The notes under the pieces were generated by a model. That model ran no database searches. It was not told the origin of the DNA and saw only the letters and a program-made list of their open reading frames with translations. Shown piece by piece: positions 21,393 through 31,044 of a stretch of 64,000 bases of DNA. Position 1 is the first letter of the stretch, and every line of letters starts with the position of its first letter. Origin of the DNA: an uncultured Cyclobacteriaceae bacterium (GTDB lineage: Bacteria > Bacteroidota > Bacteroidia > Cytophagales > Cyclobacteriaceae); the NCBI GenBank assembly GCA_943788235.1, contig CALSPM010000010.1, positions 1-64,000 on the forward strand. Direction: 5' to 3'. The position numbers and the translations under genes were made by a program.

Positions 21393-21472
21393 TTTTACCT
21401 TTCATAAAATAGTATCCGAGAAAGTTTGTTTGAGTAGTTAGTTTTATCTTACATTATTAATTTAAACTATAT

Positions 21473-24400
21473 ATGAAAACACTTATCCATTTTTTAATCG
21501 CCATGCTATTTGTGGGCTCAACGGCTCATGCCCAGCTCCTGGACTCAGCCGTTTTAGATGAGCTGAAATTCAGAAATATAGGACCTGCTTTCACTTCAGG
21601 TAGGATCGCGGACATCGCCATTGATTCCAAAAATCAAAACATCATGTATGCAGCCGTAGGCTCTGGCGGAGTATGGAAGACGACTAATGCAGGAGTTACT
21701 TGGGCACCTATTTTTGATGATCAAAAAAGTTATTCGATCGGATGTGTAACCATTGACCCCAATAATCATAATCGAATTTGGGTAGGAACAGGTGAAAACA
21801 TTGGAGGTAGACATGTTGGATTTGGAGATGGTATTTACCTGAGCTTAGATGCAGGTAAAACTTGGAAAAACATGGGTTTGATTCATTCTGAGCATATTTC
21901 TAAAATCATTGTACATCCCACCAATTCTAAAATCATTTGGGTTGCTGCACAGGGTCCACTTTGGAGTAGCGGTGGAGAGCGAGGTTTATACCAATCTAAG
22001 GATGGTGGAAAGACTTGGTCCAAAAAACTAGGAGGGAATGAATGGACGGGTGTAACCGATATCGTGATGGATCCAAATAATCCTGACTTACTTTATGCGG
22101 CGACTTGGCAAAGACATCGAACGGTGGCTGCTTTATTAGATGGGGGACCTGGTTCGGGTATTCATAGAAGTTTTGATGGGGGAACTACTTGGGAAAAATT
22201 AAGTGCTGGCTTACCTGAATCTAATATAGGGAAGTCTGGACTGGCCATTTCTCCATTCAATACCAATACCATCTATGCAGCGATCGAAACAGATCGTAAA
22301 AAAGGGGGGCTTTATATTTCTCACGATCAAGGAAGCAGTTGGAGTAAACAATCTAGTATGGTAAGTGGAGGTACGGGACCTCATTATTATCAAGAATTAT
22401 ATGCTGATCCTCATAAGGAAGGGCGTATCTATTTGGTGAGTTATCGAACTTTTGTTTCCAATGATCATGGTAAAACCTATGGTTTCATGAACGAAAAAGA
22501 CAAGCATGTAGATACCCATGCCTTGGCTTGGCGTATGTCAGATCCTGATTACCTTATTGCGGGTACCGATGGGGGGATTTATGAATCTTTCGATCAAGCC
22601 CAAACCTGGCGCTTTATGCCCAATTTACCTTTGACCCAATACTATAAGTTGGCCGTCGACGATGCAGCGCCATTTTATAATATCTATGGAGGTACTCAAG
22701 ACAATGGATCTCATGGTGGCCCTTCAAGAACCATGTTTACCACGGGTATTCGCAGTGCAGATTGGAGAAATGTGTTAGGAGCTGATGGCCATCAATCTGC
22801 GATTGAGCCTGGAAATCCTGACATTACTTATGGTGAATACCAGCAAGGTGTATCTTTTAGGATCGATCATAAAAATGGAGAAACCGTTTTTGTACAACCA
22901 CAACCACGTGCAGGTGAGCCACATGAGCGATTCAATTGGGATGCACCCATCTTAGTCAGTAGTTTTGATCCAAAGCGTATTTATGTGGCTTCTTACCGTG
23001 TTTGGAAGTCTGAAAATCGAGGCGACGCATGGGAGCCTATCTCCTCAGATTTGACACGAAATGAAGAAAGGATGTCTTTACCCATTATGGGAAAACAACA
23101 AAGTTGGGATAATGCTTGGGACATTGGAGCCATGTCTAGCTACAATACGATTACCTCATTGGCCGAATCCCCCTTGCAAGAAGGGGTACTTTATGCTGGC
23201 ACTGATGATGGCATCATTCAGGTCACTACCGACGGAGGAACTCGTTGGACACGTATCGCATTGGGTACCATCAAAGGTGTTCCAGCGACCGCTTTTGTAA
23301 ACGATATCAGGGCAGATCTTTTTGACCCTCAAACGGTATATGCTGCACTTGATAATCATAAGTATGGTGATTTTAAACCCTATCTGATCGTCAGCCATGA
23401 TTTGGGCCGCTCTTGGAAATTGATTTCGCAGGGGCTACCTGAGAGATTATTGATTTGGAGAATCGTTCAGGATCATGTAAAAAAGGAACTCTTGTTTGCC
23501 GCTACCGAATTTGGTATCTACTTCACTATAGATGCTGGGATGCATTGGAACGCATTGAAAGGGGGACTCCCCACCATTGCCTTTAGAGACATTGCTATTC
23601 AAAGACGTGAAAATGACTTGGTGGGGGCTTCATTTGGTAGAGGGTTTTTCGTACTGGACGATTACAGTCCACTAAGGACTTTAACTAAAAATAATTTAGA
23701 AAAAGAAGCCCATTTATTTCAACCTAAGAAAGCTTGGTGGTATGTGCAGAAAAGGGGTATTTATGGTCAAGGTGCTTCTGATTATAAGGCACCGAACCCT
23801 GAATATGGTGCCACTTTCACCTATTATTTAAAAGAAATGTTTCAGTCTGATAAGGAATTGAGGACTTCGGTAGAAGAAAAAAAAATAGACGCAAATTTGG
23901 GTATTCCTTTCCCAGGATGGCGGGCACTGGAACTTGAAAATAGAGCCCAAGGACCACAGGTTATTTTGACCGTGCGCGATGCTGCAGGGACGATTGTCAA
24001 TACCTTACCTGCCAAGAATAAAAAAGGAATGAATAGGGTCAGTTGGAATTTGACCTATGCTTCGAAGTCACCGATTAAGCTCAATGCACGGGCTTCAAAA
24101 ACCAAAGGCTATACAAGTGGTTTTATGGTGATGCCAGCCACTTATAATGTTACTTTGTCAAAGGTGATCAAAGGAGTAGTTACCGACCTGTCTGAACCTG
24201 TCAATTTTGAGGTAGTTCCTTTGATGTCTCCTTCCTTAAAAGGTGCTTCTTTTGAGCTCATTGATCAGTTTAGGAGTGATTATGAGTCTTTCGTAGCCGA
24301 TTTAACAAAACAAGATTTGGTTTTATCACAATCACTTAAGTTGGTGGGGGCCTTGCAAAATGCCATAAAAAGAGCGGATAAAAGAGATGCTGCTTTGATC

Positions 24401-24712
24401 AAAAACTTATATGAGGTCCATCAATCTCTTTTAGATATCTCATTGCAGATGAATGGGGAAACCGTCAAAAGTGAAGTGGGTGAAAAATCTAATCCTACGC
24501 CCAAGGATGGCTTAATGATTGGGTATATGGCTTTGTCGACAACCTATGGACCTACACAGAATCATATGGATGCCCTTAGCAGAGCCCAAAATCAATTGAA
24601 AGAATTGGCCAATACATTGATGCCCATATCAAAGCAAACACTTCCAGATTTGATTGCGCAATTTAAAAAGCTAGGTGGTCCTTGGGTGGAGGGTATATCC
24701 GATACAGAATAA
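21473..24712 (+). CDS. Secreted BNR/VPS10-type beta-propeller protein
   Basis: 1,079 residues with a signal peptide (MKTLIHFLIAMLFVGSTAHAQ). The first 700 residues are beta-propeller blades with Asp-box-like motifs (SLDAGKTW, SKDGGKTW, SFDGGTTW, SHDQGSSW, SFDQAQTW, TTDGGTRW and others), as in sortilin/VPS10 and BNR repeat families. Residues 780-920 look like a FlgD-type or Ig-like beta sandwich (VILTVRDAAGTIVNTLP). The last 150 residues are predicted helical. No sialidase catalytic set is evident, so enzymatic activity is not assured despite the usual glycosyl hydrolase label. No T9SS sorting domain is seen. A homologue of similar build lies at 49112-52228, so this is one of two paralogues in the window. 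Confidence 0.85.
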   Translation: MKTLIHFLIAMLFVGSTAHAQLLDSAVLDELKFRNIGPAFTSGRIADIAIDSKNQNIMYAAVGSGGVWKTTNAGVTWAPIFDDQKSYSIGCVTIDPNNHNRIWVGTGENIGGRHVGFGDGIYLSLDAGKTWKNMGLIHSEHISKIIVHPTNSKIIWVAAQGPLWSSGGERGLYQSKDGGKTWSKKLGGNEWTGVTDIVMDPNNPDLLYAATWQRHRTVAALLDGGPGSGIHRSFDGGTTWEKLSAGLPESNIGKSGLAISPFNTNTIYAAIETDRKKGGLYISHDQGSSWSKQSSMVSGGTGPHYYQELYADPHKEGRIYLVSYRTFVSNDHGKTYGFMNEKDKHVDTHALAWRMSDPDYLIAGTDGGIYESFDQAQTWRFMPNLPLTQYYKLAVDDAAPFYNIYGGTQDNGSHGGPSRTMFTTGIRSADWRNVLGADGHQSAIEPGNPDITYGEYQQGVSFRIDHKNGETVFVQPQPRAGEPHERFNWDAPILVSSFDPKRIYVASYRVWKSENRGDAWEPISSDLTRNEERMSLPIMGKQQSWDNAWDIGAMSSYNTITSLAESPLQEGVLYAGTDDGIIQVTTDGGTRWTRIALGTIKGVPATAFVNDIRADLFDPQTVYAALDNHKYGDFKPYLIVSHDLGRSWKLISQGLPERLLIWRIVQDHVKKELLFAATEFGIYFTIDAGMHWNALKGGLPTIAFRDIAIQRRENDLVGASFGRGFFVLDDYSPLRTLTKNNLEKEAHLFQPKKAWWYVQKRGIYGQGASDYKAPNPEYGATFTYYLKEMFQSDKELRTSVEEKKIDANLGIPFPGWRALELENRAQGPQVILTVRDAAGTIVNTLPAKNKKGMNRVSWNLTYASKSPIKLNARASKTKGYTSGFMVMPATYNVTLSKVIKGVVTDLSEPVNFEVVPLMSPSLKGASFELIDQFRSDYESFVADLTKQDLVLSQSLKLVGALQNAIKRADKRDAALIKNLYEVHQSLLDISLQMNGETVKSEVGEKSNPTPKDGLMIGYMALSTTYGPTQNHMDALSRAQNQLKELANTLMPISKQTLPDLIAQFKKLGGPWVEGISDTE

Positions 24713-24739
24713 GGCCAATGACATAAACAGGGAGATTAA

Positions 24740-24928
24740 ATGAATGATTTATTTGCCAATTTAGGAGACCGAGGCACAAGGATATTTAAATTTATGAGTG
24801 CGGTGATCTTGATCGGCGCTTTCTTGAATTATAATTATCATTATTTTCCTAGTAACTATATTTTCATAGGTATGTTTGGCCTTTATGGTGTATTATGGCT
24901 TTGGAATGTGATCCGTCCTGAGAAATAG
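24740..24928 (+). CDS. Small two-helix membrane protein, unknown
   Basis: 62 residues with two predicted membrane segments (about residues 14-32 and 38-57) and charged ends (MNDLFANLGDRGTRIFKF at the start, NVIRPEK at the end). It starts 27 bases after the propeller gene. A purine-rich stretch AGGGAGA lies about 8 bases before the ATG, so translation is plausible. It probably sits in the same transcript. Its length and composition match small inner-membrane proteins seen widely in Bacteroidota, for which I know no function. Confidence 0.65.
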   Translation: MNDLFANLGDRGTRIFKFMSAVILIGAFLNYNYHYFPSNYIFIGMFGLYGVLWLWNVIRPEK

Positions 24929-24935
24929 TCCTCTT

Positions 24936-25460
24936 TTAAAAGGGTAAAAAGGTTTTTACTTGCTGTTTCAAGAGGGTGACATAAAGCTCATTAGTGAATT
25001 GACCATCTTTAAAATTAGCTTCTATTTTAGCTAATTTAGGTTTTTGTGCCAAAACGTTCATACCACAATAATGCAATATATCGGTGAGATGACTGAGGGC
25101 CAATGCCCCACCTTGAGAACCTGAAGACAAGCTCAAAAGGGCACATTTTTTATTTTTCAGTGAATGTGGGTAATCTAGGGCGTCGATGAAAGTTTTCAAG
25201 ACCCCTGGAAATGAGCCGTTATATTCTGGGACAATGAAAACCATTTTTTGGCTTTCATTCAATTTTGTTTTAAGAGTATTGAAGGCCTCACTTTTCCCTG
25301 CATTATCGTAAAGAGCCACGTTCATGAAATCTTTTGGAAGCTCTTTTAAGTCCAGTACATAACTATTGGCCCCCGCTTCTTTGAGTAAATTCTGATAATA
25401 AATAGCTATTTTTTTACTTACAGACTGGCCTCTATTGGTACCACAAATAATACTGATCAT
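24936..25460 (-). CDS. NADPH-dependent FMN reductase family protein
   Basis: 174 residues, a flavodoxin-like fold. The phosphate-binding loop is CGTNRGQSVSKKIA at the N-terminus, followed by VLDLKELP. The characteristic VPEYNGSFPGVLKTFIDAL segment of the NADPH-dependent FMN reductase / chromate-quinone reductase family is at about residues 79-97. ALLSLSSGSQGGALALSHL completes the flavin site. It is a cytoplasmic flavin or quinone reductase and the physiological acceptor cannot be read from sequence. It converges on the small membrane protein gene with a gap of 7 bases and diverges from gldA. Confidence 0.88.
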   Translation of the reverse strand: MISIICGTNRGQSVSKKIAIYYQNLLKEAGANSYVLDLKELPKDFMNVALYDNAGKSEAFNTLKTKLNESQKMVFIVPEYNGSFPGVLKTFIDALDYPHSLKNKKCALLSLSSGSQGGALALSHLTDILHYCGMNVLAQKPKLAKIEANFKDGQFTNELYVTLLKQQVKTFLPF

Positions 25461-25588
25461 TGATTAATATATTTTATGTTGATATTAAGAATAAAAAGTC
25501 TCAATATTGCAATTCGTTAAAGATTAGATTGCAAATCTATTTGAACAAATTGAATGATAGTCTTATTATCTCGTTATAATTTACATTT

Positions 25589-26518
25589 ATGTCACTAGAA
25601 GTAATCAATCTTGTGAAGAGATACGATACCCAACAGGCTGTAGATCAAATTTCTTTTGTTGCACCCACGGGTAAAATTACAGGTTTTTTGGGTCCCAATG
25701 GAGCGGGAAAGTCGACCACCTTAAGGATTGCTACAGGTTTTATAAGACCTACGTCGGGGGATATCTTGATGAATGATATTTCAGTGACTGGTGATCCCAT
25801 GAGCGTAAAAAAAACAGTGGGTTATTTGCCGGAACACAACCCATTGTATTTGGAGATGTATGTGAGAGAATACCTCGATTTTATAGGGAAAGCCTATGGA
25901 ATGGACCGTAAAAGTCGGTACCAACGGATCCATGAGCTCTTAGACCTCTGCGGTTTAACCATTGAAAAGCACAAAAAACTCAAAATGCTTTCAAAAGGCT
26001 ACCGGCAACGGGTAGGATTGGCCAAAGCCTTGATGTCAGATCCCAGTGTATTGATTCTTGATGAACCGACTACGGGACTAGATCCCAATCAAATTATTGA
26101 GATCAGAAATGTAATTAAGACCATTTCACATGAAAAAACAGTGATTTTGTCTACGCATATTATGCAAGAAGTTGAAGCGTTATGTGATAAATTGGTCATC
26201 ATCCATCGTGGGAAACTGGTAGCGGATGATAGTTTGACTCATCTACAGCTCAGATCTTCAAATCAACTAGGCCTCAGTGTACAATTTGATGGACCCATTG
26301 ATTCTGATCTTTTCAGATCGCTCAAGGGGATCATTTCATTGGAAGTCAAATCGGATCATCAGCTGATCATTACTTCGGCAAGTGAGCGGCTAAGACAAGA
26401 GGTATTGGCCGTTATTACTGAGCATAATTTACCATTAATAACCATTAAAAACGTAGGGGGCTCCTTAGAAGAAATTTTTCAAAAATTAACCACTGAGGAG
26501 GGTGAAGCGGGGTTATGA
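25589..26518 (+). CDS. gldA: GldA, ATP-binding subunit of the gliding-motility-associated ABC transporter
   Basis: 309 residues, the usual length for GldA. ABC signatures are complete: Walker A LGPNGAGKSTT at about 34-44, signature LSKGYRQRVGLAKALM, Walker B VLILDEPTTGLDPNQ and the switch His in LSTHIMQEVE. The C-terminal 80 residues are the extra domain typical of this group. GldA pairs with GldF and GldG to form an ABC transporter linked to gliding in Flavobacterium. Here gldF starts 4 bases before the end of gldA (ATGA-type overlap), so the three are translated together. Its place beside gldFG supports the assignment over a general ABC-2 ATPase. Confidence 0.9.
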   Translation: MSLEVINLVKRYDTQQAVDQISFVAPTGKITGFLGPNGAGKSTTLRIATGFIRPTSGDILMNDISVTGDPMSVKKTVGYLPEHNPLYLEMYVREYLDFIGKAYGMDRKSRYQRIHELLDLCGLTIEKHKKLKMLSKGYRQRVGLAKALMSDPSVLILDEPTTGLDPNQIIEIRNVIKTISHEKTVILSTHIMQEVEALCDKLVIIHRGKLVADDSLTHLQLRSSNQLGLSVQFDGPIDSDLFRSLKGIISLEVKSDHQLIITSASERLRQEVLAVITEHNLPLITIKNVGGSLEEIFQKLTTEEGEAGL

Positions 26519-27240
26519 TTGCCGTGATGATGAAAGAAATTAATGAGTTTTTATATTCGATCATTGCTTATTTGGTCATCGGAGTATTTTTGATCGGAGT
26601 GAGTATCGTTTTATGGGTATTGCCGGAAACCAGTTTATTGGATTATGGCTATGCCAGTATGGAACCTTTGTTTAGTATAGGACCTTATTTATTCATGTTT
26701 TTAATCCCGGCTATTACCATGAAATCATTCGCCGAAGAAAAACGAAGTGGTACCATTGAGTTGCTGTATACCTTACCTTTTACCTCACGGGCGATTGTAT
26801 TGGGTAAATTTTTGGCCGCAAGTTTATTGGTATTTTTCTCTCTACTCCCTACTATGGTTTATTATTATTCCATTTATCGATTAGGAAATCCACCTGGAAA
26901 TTTAGATACTTCAGGTATTGTCGGAGCTTATTTCGGTTTGTTTTTTTTAGGATCTGTATTTGCCTCTATTGGTATTTTTAGTTCTTCAATTACAGAAAAT
27001 CAAATTGTAGCATTTGTAGTAGGCGCCTTGCTTTGTTTTATCAGTTACGAGGGATTTACCACCTTAGCGCATATTGACCTTTGGGTTTCATGGGCGTATT
27101 ATATCGAATATTTTGGCATCATATTTCATTATAACGCCATGAGTAAGGGTGTTATCGATCTTTCGAACCTCACTTACTTTGTGGGATTTATTATAATCAT
27201 GCTTTTAGCCACCCATTATTCACTTGAGGCACGAAAATAA
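26515..27240 (+). CDS. gldF: GldF, permease subunit of the gliding-motility ABC transporter
   Basis: 241 residues with six predicted membrane helices. It is an ABC-2 type permease. The cytoplasmic loop sequence MKSFAEEKRSGTIELLYTLPF is the typical elbow that contacts the ATPase. The gene overlaps gldA by 4 bases and abuts gldG (its TAA ends at the base where the next ATG begins). This tight packing and the following gldG identify it as GldF and not a generic ABC-2 permease. It acts in the cytoplasmic membrane. The substrate of the Gld transporter is not known. Confidence 0.9.
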   Translation: MIAVMMKEINEFLYSIIAYLVIGVFLIGVSIVLWVLPETSLLDYGYASMEPLFSIGPYLFMFLIPAITMKSFAEEKRSGTIELLYTLPFTSRAIVLGKFLAASLLVFFSLLPTMVYYYSIYRLGNPPGNLDTSGIVGAYFGLFFLGSVFASIGIFSSSITENQIVAFVVGALLCFISYEGFTTLAHIDLWVSWAYYIEYFGIIFHYNAMSKGVIDLSNLTYFVGFIIIMLLATHYSLEARK

Positions 27241-28919
27241 TGAACAGTAGAAGCCTTTATCAATTCCTTGTATTTTTTGTAGGTGTATGCGCTGTTTTTT
27301 TGGCCAATCAGCTCGCCCATAGGTACCATTTTCGTTGGGATTTGACAGAAGAAAAAAGATACACCCTGCACCCTTCCACGATCAATGGTTTAGAGCAATT
27401 GACCGAGGTCATTGACATTGAGGTTTTTTTGGAAGGTGAACTGCCGGCCAATTTTAGAAGGTTAAAAATGGCCGTAAGAGAGACCTTAGAGCAGTTTGCT
27501 TATTATGGAGGGGATCGTATTCAGTTTCGCTTTTCAGATCCAGCTTTGACCGTAGGAACGAAAGCGAGAAATGAATATTACCGAAATCTGATGAATAAAG
27601 GCATTCAGCCATCAAATGTATCTTATACAAAAAATGGGCAAAAGACGGAGAAACTCATATTTCCAGGGGCATTGATTACTTATCAAGGCCGTGAATTGGG
27701 CATTCCACTTCTCAAAGGGAATACTACCTTATCCATTGAGGATATGCTCAATCAATCTATCGAGGGTGTTGAGTATGAATTGTCCGCGGGGATTAAACAA
27801 ATCCAGTCGAGTAATCAAAGAAAAATAGGATTGATTACAGGACATGGGGAACCCGATGCGACAGACCTGGCAGGGATGACTAATGCGATTCTTTCCAAAT
27901 ATGATTTGTTTAAAATAGACTTGCCTAGCAGGAAAAGTTTATTGATAGGATACGATGTGATTATGATTACCAAGCCCGTTCGTGCATTTGGTGAAGTTGA
28001 GAAATATTACCTGGATCAATATGTTATGAACGGAGGTAATTTATTGGTATTCTTGGATGCGTTGTCGGTAGATATGAGTCAAGCCAGTGGTTCGGGCACC
28101 TTGGCCTTTCCTATTGAGACCCATTTGCAAGATTTATTTTTCCGGTATGGGGTGCGGATCAATGGGAATTACGTTGCTGATGTGAACTGTGGTTATACGC
28201 CGGTTTATACAGGATCGGTGGGGGAGCAGCCACGGATCGAAATGTTACCTTGGCCTTATTCGCCCATCATTAGTAACTATGGAAAACACGTAACGGTCAA
28301 AAATCTAGATGCGACTTGGTTTAGAGGAGTGGCTACATTAGACACTGTAAAGGCGGAAGGTATCCGTAAGACACCCTTATTCATCACCAGTGAAAATACA
28401 AAAGTATTTTCGCCGCCTGTTCAAGTAAGTTACAATGATCTCCAAGATAAGTTGAGACCTGAGTTTTTCACTTCAGGTCCCAAAGTATTGGGTTATTTAT
28501 TGGAGGGGTCATTTACCTCCTTATATGCCAACAGGTTTGCACCGCGTGGGGCAGTCCAAAATCTCAGGAAGGAAAAAGGAGATCCTGCTAAAATCATGAT
28601 TATTTCAGATGGTGATTTTGTTAGAAATGATTATTCACTAGATAACAAAAAACCCCTGCCCATGGGTAAGGATGCCTACACAGAAAAGGCCTACGCCAAT
28701 GAAGCTTTTTTGTACAATGCATTGGATTACATGTTGGATGACTATGGACTGATGCTATCCAGAAATAAAAAAGTTAAAATCCGCCCCCTTAACAAAACGG
28801 CACTTATTCAAGAGGGTACTTATTGGCGTTGGTTGAATACATTGGGACCCTTGGTGGTTTTATTTGTACTGGGGGTGGTCATTCATATTTTGAGACATAA
28901 AAGATTTTCGAAGATATGA
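27240..28919 (+). CDS. gldG: GldG, gliding-motility ABC transporter-associated substrate-binding-like protein
   Basis: 559 residues with a membrane helix at each end (about 6-24 and 528-546) and a large periplasmic region between. The N-terminal part reads HFRWDLTEEKRYTLHPST, the landmark of the GldG / ABC-type auxiliary family. This is followed by a domain with a Rossmann-like stretch IGLITGHGEPDATDLAG and GGNLLVFLDALS. Length fits GldG from other Bacteroidota. It starts on the last base of the gldF stop codon and is followed with a 4-base overlap by a DUF4340-like gene, so all four genes are one operon. Confidence 0.9.
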   Translation: MNSRSLYQFLVFFVGVCAVFLANQLAHRYHFRWDLTEEKRYTLHPSTINGLEQLTEVIDIEVFLEGELPANFRRLKMAVRETLEQFAYYGGDRIQFRFSDPALTVGTKARNEYYRNLMNKGIQPSNVSYTKNGQKTEKLIFPGALITYQGRELGIPLLKGNTTLSIEDMLNQSIEGVEYELSAGIKQIQSSNQRKIGLITGHGEPDATDLAGMTNAILSKYDLFKIDLPSRKSLLIGYDVIMITKPVRAFGEVEKYYLDQYVMNGGNLLVFLDALSVDMSQASGSGTLAFPIETHLQDLFFRYGVRINGNYVADVNCGYTPVYTGSVGEQPRIEMLPWPYSPIISNYGKHVTVKNLDATWFRGVATLDTVKAEGIRKTPLFITSENTKVFSPPVQVSYNDLQDKLRPEFFTSGPKVLGYLLEGSFTSLYANRFAPRGAVQNLRKEKGDPAKIMIISDGDFVRNDYSLDNKKPLPMGKDAYTEKAYANEAFLYNALDYMLDDYGLMLSRNKKVKIRPLNKTALIQEGTYWRWLNTLGPLVVLFVLGVVIHILRHKRFSKI

Positions 28920-29842
28920 GGGTCAGAAACATCGTATTGCTTGGAATATCCCTACTTCTGATTATTTTAAACCTGTGGTTGTTTAATTTAAAACCTGCTT
29001 TAGTAAGTGTTAGCTTTGATCCCGATTTATTCATTATCAGAGATACCACACAGATAGAAAAATTTCAATTCCACTCTAAAATATTGGATCATTATTTTTC
29101 TCGTCAAGAAGGGTGGAAATTAAATAATAAATTCCCGTCCGATCCCAATTTACGAAAAATGCTTTTTACGGTTTCCAATAGAGTTAAAGTCTCGCGGGCA
29201 TTGACAGGTAATGAAAAAGAGGAACTATTGAAGAGAAATGAGGAAATGGGCACTTCAGTAACACTAACGGTAGATGGGAACGAGCGGTCTTATTCGGTGG
29301 TGGGAAATGCAAATAAAACGAAAACGTACTTCATTGAAAATCAAGAAGTTTATCAAGTAGATATTCCAGGTTATCAAGATTTTCTAGCCAGCATCTATGA
29401 GCTTAAGCGTGATCAATGGAGGGATCGATTAGTCTTTAATGGCAATTGGCGGACCATTCAAAATATGGAAGTTATTTATCCTGAAAAATCAGATAAAAAT
29501 TTGCTGATTCGTTTTAAGGAGACGTTTTACGAGGTGGATGGCTTAACCGAAATAGATTCGAGTGCTGTGGTGGCTTATTTGAATCAATTTGAATACATGC
29601 AGGCAAATGAACGCATCAGTGTTGGGTTTTCACCAGCTTATGATAGCCTGGCTCAAACACCGCCAGAAATAATTATTTCACTTTCGGACATTAAATATAA
29701 ATTACCAATAGAAATCCGGATTTTTCCACAATTGCCCGGCCAAAACATCCGACTTATTATGGATCAGGATGATGAATTGATGGTTTTTGAATCAAAAAGA
29801 ATCCTCCCTTATTTTAAATCTAGGCTTGACTTTGCGTTCTAA
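28916..29842 (+). CDS. DUF4340-like membrane-anchored protein, fourth gene of the gld operon
   Basis: 308 residues with a single N-terminal membrane anchor (about 5-25). The rest is periplasmic and beta-rich (DTTQIEKFQF, RTIQNMEVIYPEKSDKNLLI, AYLNQFEYMQANERIS). The arrangement and the repeated beta units fit DUF4340 proteins, which often follow GldG-like genes in ABC auxiliary operons. It overlaps gldG by 4 bases (ATGA), so it is probably a partner of the GldAFG complex. Function is not established. I base the DUF call on layout and motif flavour and not on a profile search. Confidence 0.7.
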   Translation: MRVRNIVLLGISLLLIILNLWLFNLKPALVSVSFDPDLFIIRDTTQIEKFQFHSKILDHYFSRQEGWKLNNKFPSDPNLRKMLFTVSNRVKVSRALTGNEKEELLKRNEEMGTSVTLTVDGNERSYSVVGNANKTKTYFIENQEVYQVDIPGYQDFLASIYELKRDQWRDRLVFNGNWRTIQNMEVIYPEKSDKNLLIRFKETFYEVDGLTEIDSSAVVAYLNQFEYMQANERISVGFSPAYDSLAQTPPEIIISLSDIKYKLPIEIRIFPQLPGQNIRLIMDQDDELMVFESKRILPYFKSRLDFAF

Positions 29843-29857
29843 ATGGGTAAAATGATT

Positions 29858-29885
29858 TTGATGTCAATAAATGTGTATAAATTTG
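29858..29885 (+). promoter_or_regulatory. Predicted Bacteroidota-type promoter of dnaN
   Basis: A TTG at 29858-29860 and a TAAATTTG at 29878-29885, with 17 bases between them, fit the Bacteroidota -33/-7 promoter (TTG and TAnnTTTG). It lies between the gld operon and dnaN, with transcription expected to begin about 25-30 bases before the dnaN ATG. Confidence 0.55.
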
Positions 29886-29919
29886 AGTTAAAATTTTAGT
29901 ACTACAACAAGTAATATAA

Positions 29920-31044
29920 ATGAAATTCATAGTTAATTCTTCCTATCTACTTAAGCAGCTCAATGGCATTAATGGTGTGATTACTACTAATCCAGTAGTT
30001 CCAATTTTGGAAAATTTTCTTTTTGAAATTGCAGGAGGTACCTTGACCATCACCGCGTCAGATCTTCAAACATCTATGATTACCGAGTTGGAGGTTGAGG
30101 CAAAAGAAGATGGCAGTATTGCGATACCTGCAAAAATTTTACTGGAGACGCTTCGAAATTTACCAGAGCAACCTGTAAATTTTACTATAGAAGAAAGTAG
30201 CTATAGTATTGAAATCAGTTCGGACAATGGACGTTATAAATTGTCAGGAGAAAATGCCACTGACTTCCCTCGGGTGCCTACGGTATCAGATGGTTACTCT
30301 GTTAATATTTCTTCCGATGTACTGGGGATGGCCATTAGTAATACTATTTATGCTGCGAGCAATGATGAGTTGAGGCCTTCTATGACGGGTGTTTTTCTTA
30401 AACTAGATGAGACGAATGCAACTTTTGTGGCAACAGATTCACATCGTTTGATCAGATATCGCCGGGTTGATATTGTCAGCGACATGTCACATAGTATGAT
30501 TATTCCCCGTAAGGCTTTAACTTTATTGAAGGCTACGCTGCCCTCCGAGGTTACCAATGTGGCGATGGAATTCAATACGTCCAATGCATTTTTTGACTTC
30601 AATAGGATTAAAATGATTTGTCGACTCATTGATGAACGCTATCCAGATTATGAAAATGTGATTCCGGCCGATAATGAGAATAACGTTACCATAGGCAAAG
30701 CAGAATTATTGAGTTCATTGAAACGAATTGCGATTTATGCCAACAAAACAACGCATCAAGTAAGGTTGAAAATCACAGGAAGTGAATTGATGATTTCTTC
30801 AGAAGATTTAGATTTTTCCAATGAAGCAAATGAACGTTTGGTTTGCGAACATGATGGTGAAGACATCGAAATAGGTTTTAATGCTAAGTTTTTAATTGAA
30901 ATGCTGGGTAATATATCTTCTGATCAGCTCACATTTAAGCTGAGTGCGCCCAATAGAGCAGGGCTGATTGAACCTTCAAACAAAAATGAAAATGAGGATA
31001 TTTTAATGCTCGTGATGCCTGTCATGTTAAACAATTACGTTTGA
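29920..31044 (+). CDS. dnaN: DNA polymerase III subunit beta (sliding clamp)
   Basis: 374 residues, the normal clamp length, built of three similar domains of about 120 residues. Landmarks are MKFIVNSSYLLKQLNGING at the start, SDLQTSMITELEV, the ATDSHRLIRYRR stretch in domain 2 and a C-terminal LMLVMPVMLNNYV that ends the third domain near the protein-binding groove. The ring keeps DNA polymerase III on the template. There is no dnaA or recF beside it, so this is not the classic origin cluster. A promoter of its own lies just upstream, separating it from the gld operon. Confidence 0.95.
   Translation: MKFIVNSSYLLKQLNGINGVITTNPVVPILENFLFEIAGGTLTITASDLQTSMITELEVEAKEDGSIAIPAKILLETLRNLPEQPVNFTIEESSYSIEISSDNGRYKLSGENATDFPRVPTVSDGYSVNISSDVLGMAISNTIYAASNDELRPSMTGVFLKLDETNATFVATDSHRLIRYRRVDIVSDMSHSMIIPRKALTLLKATLPSEVTNVAMEFNTSNAFFDFNRIKMICRLIDERYPDYENVIPADNENNVTIGKAELLSSLKRIAIYANKTTHQVRLKITGSELMISSEDLDFSNEANERLVCEHDGEDIEIGFNAKFLIEMLGNISSDQLTFKLSAPNRAGLIEPSNKNENEDILMLVMPVMLNNYV

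Noticed and set aside
29920-31044. Replication origin at dnaN
   Set aside because: No dnaA gene, DnaA-box cluster or gyrB/recF neighbours are present.
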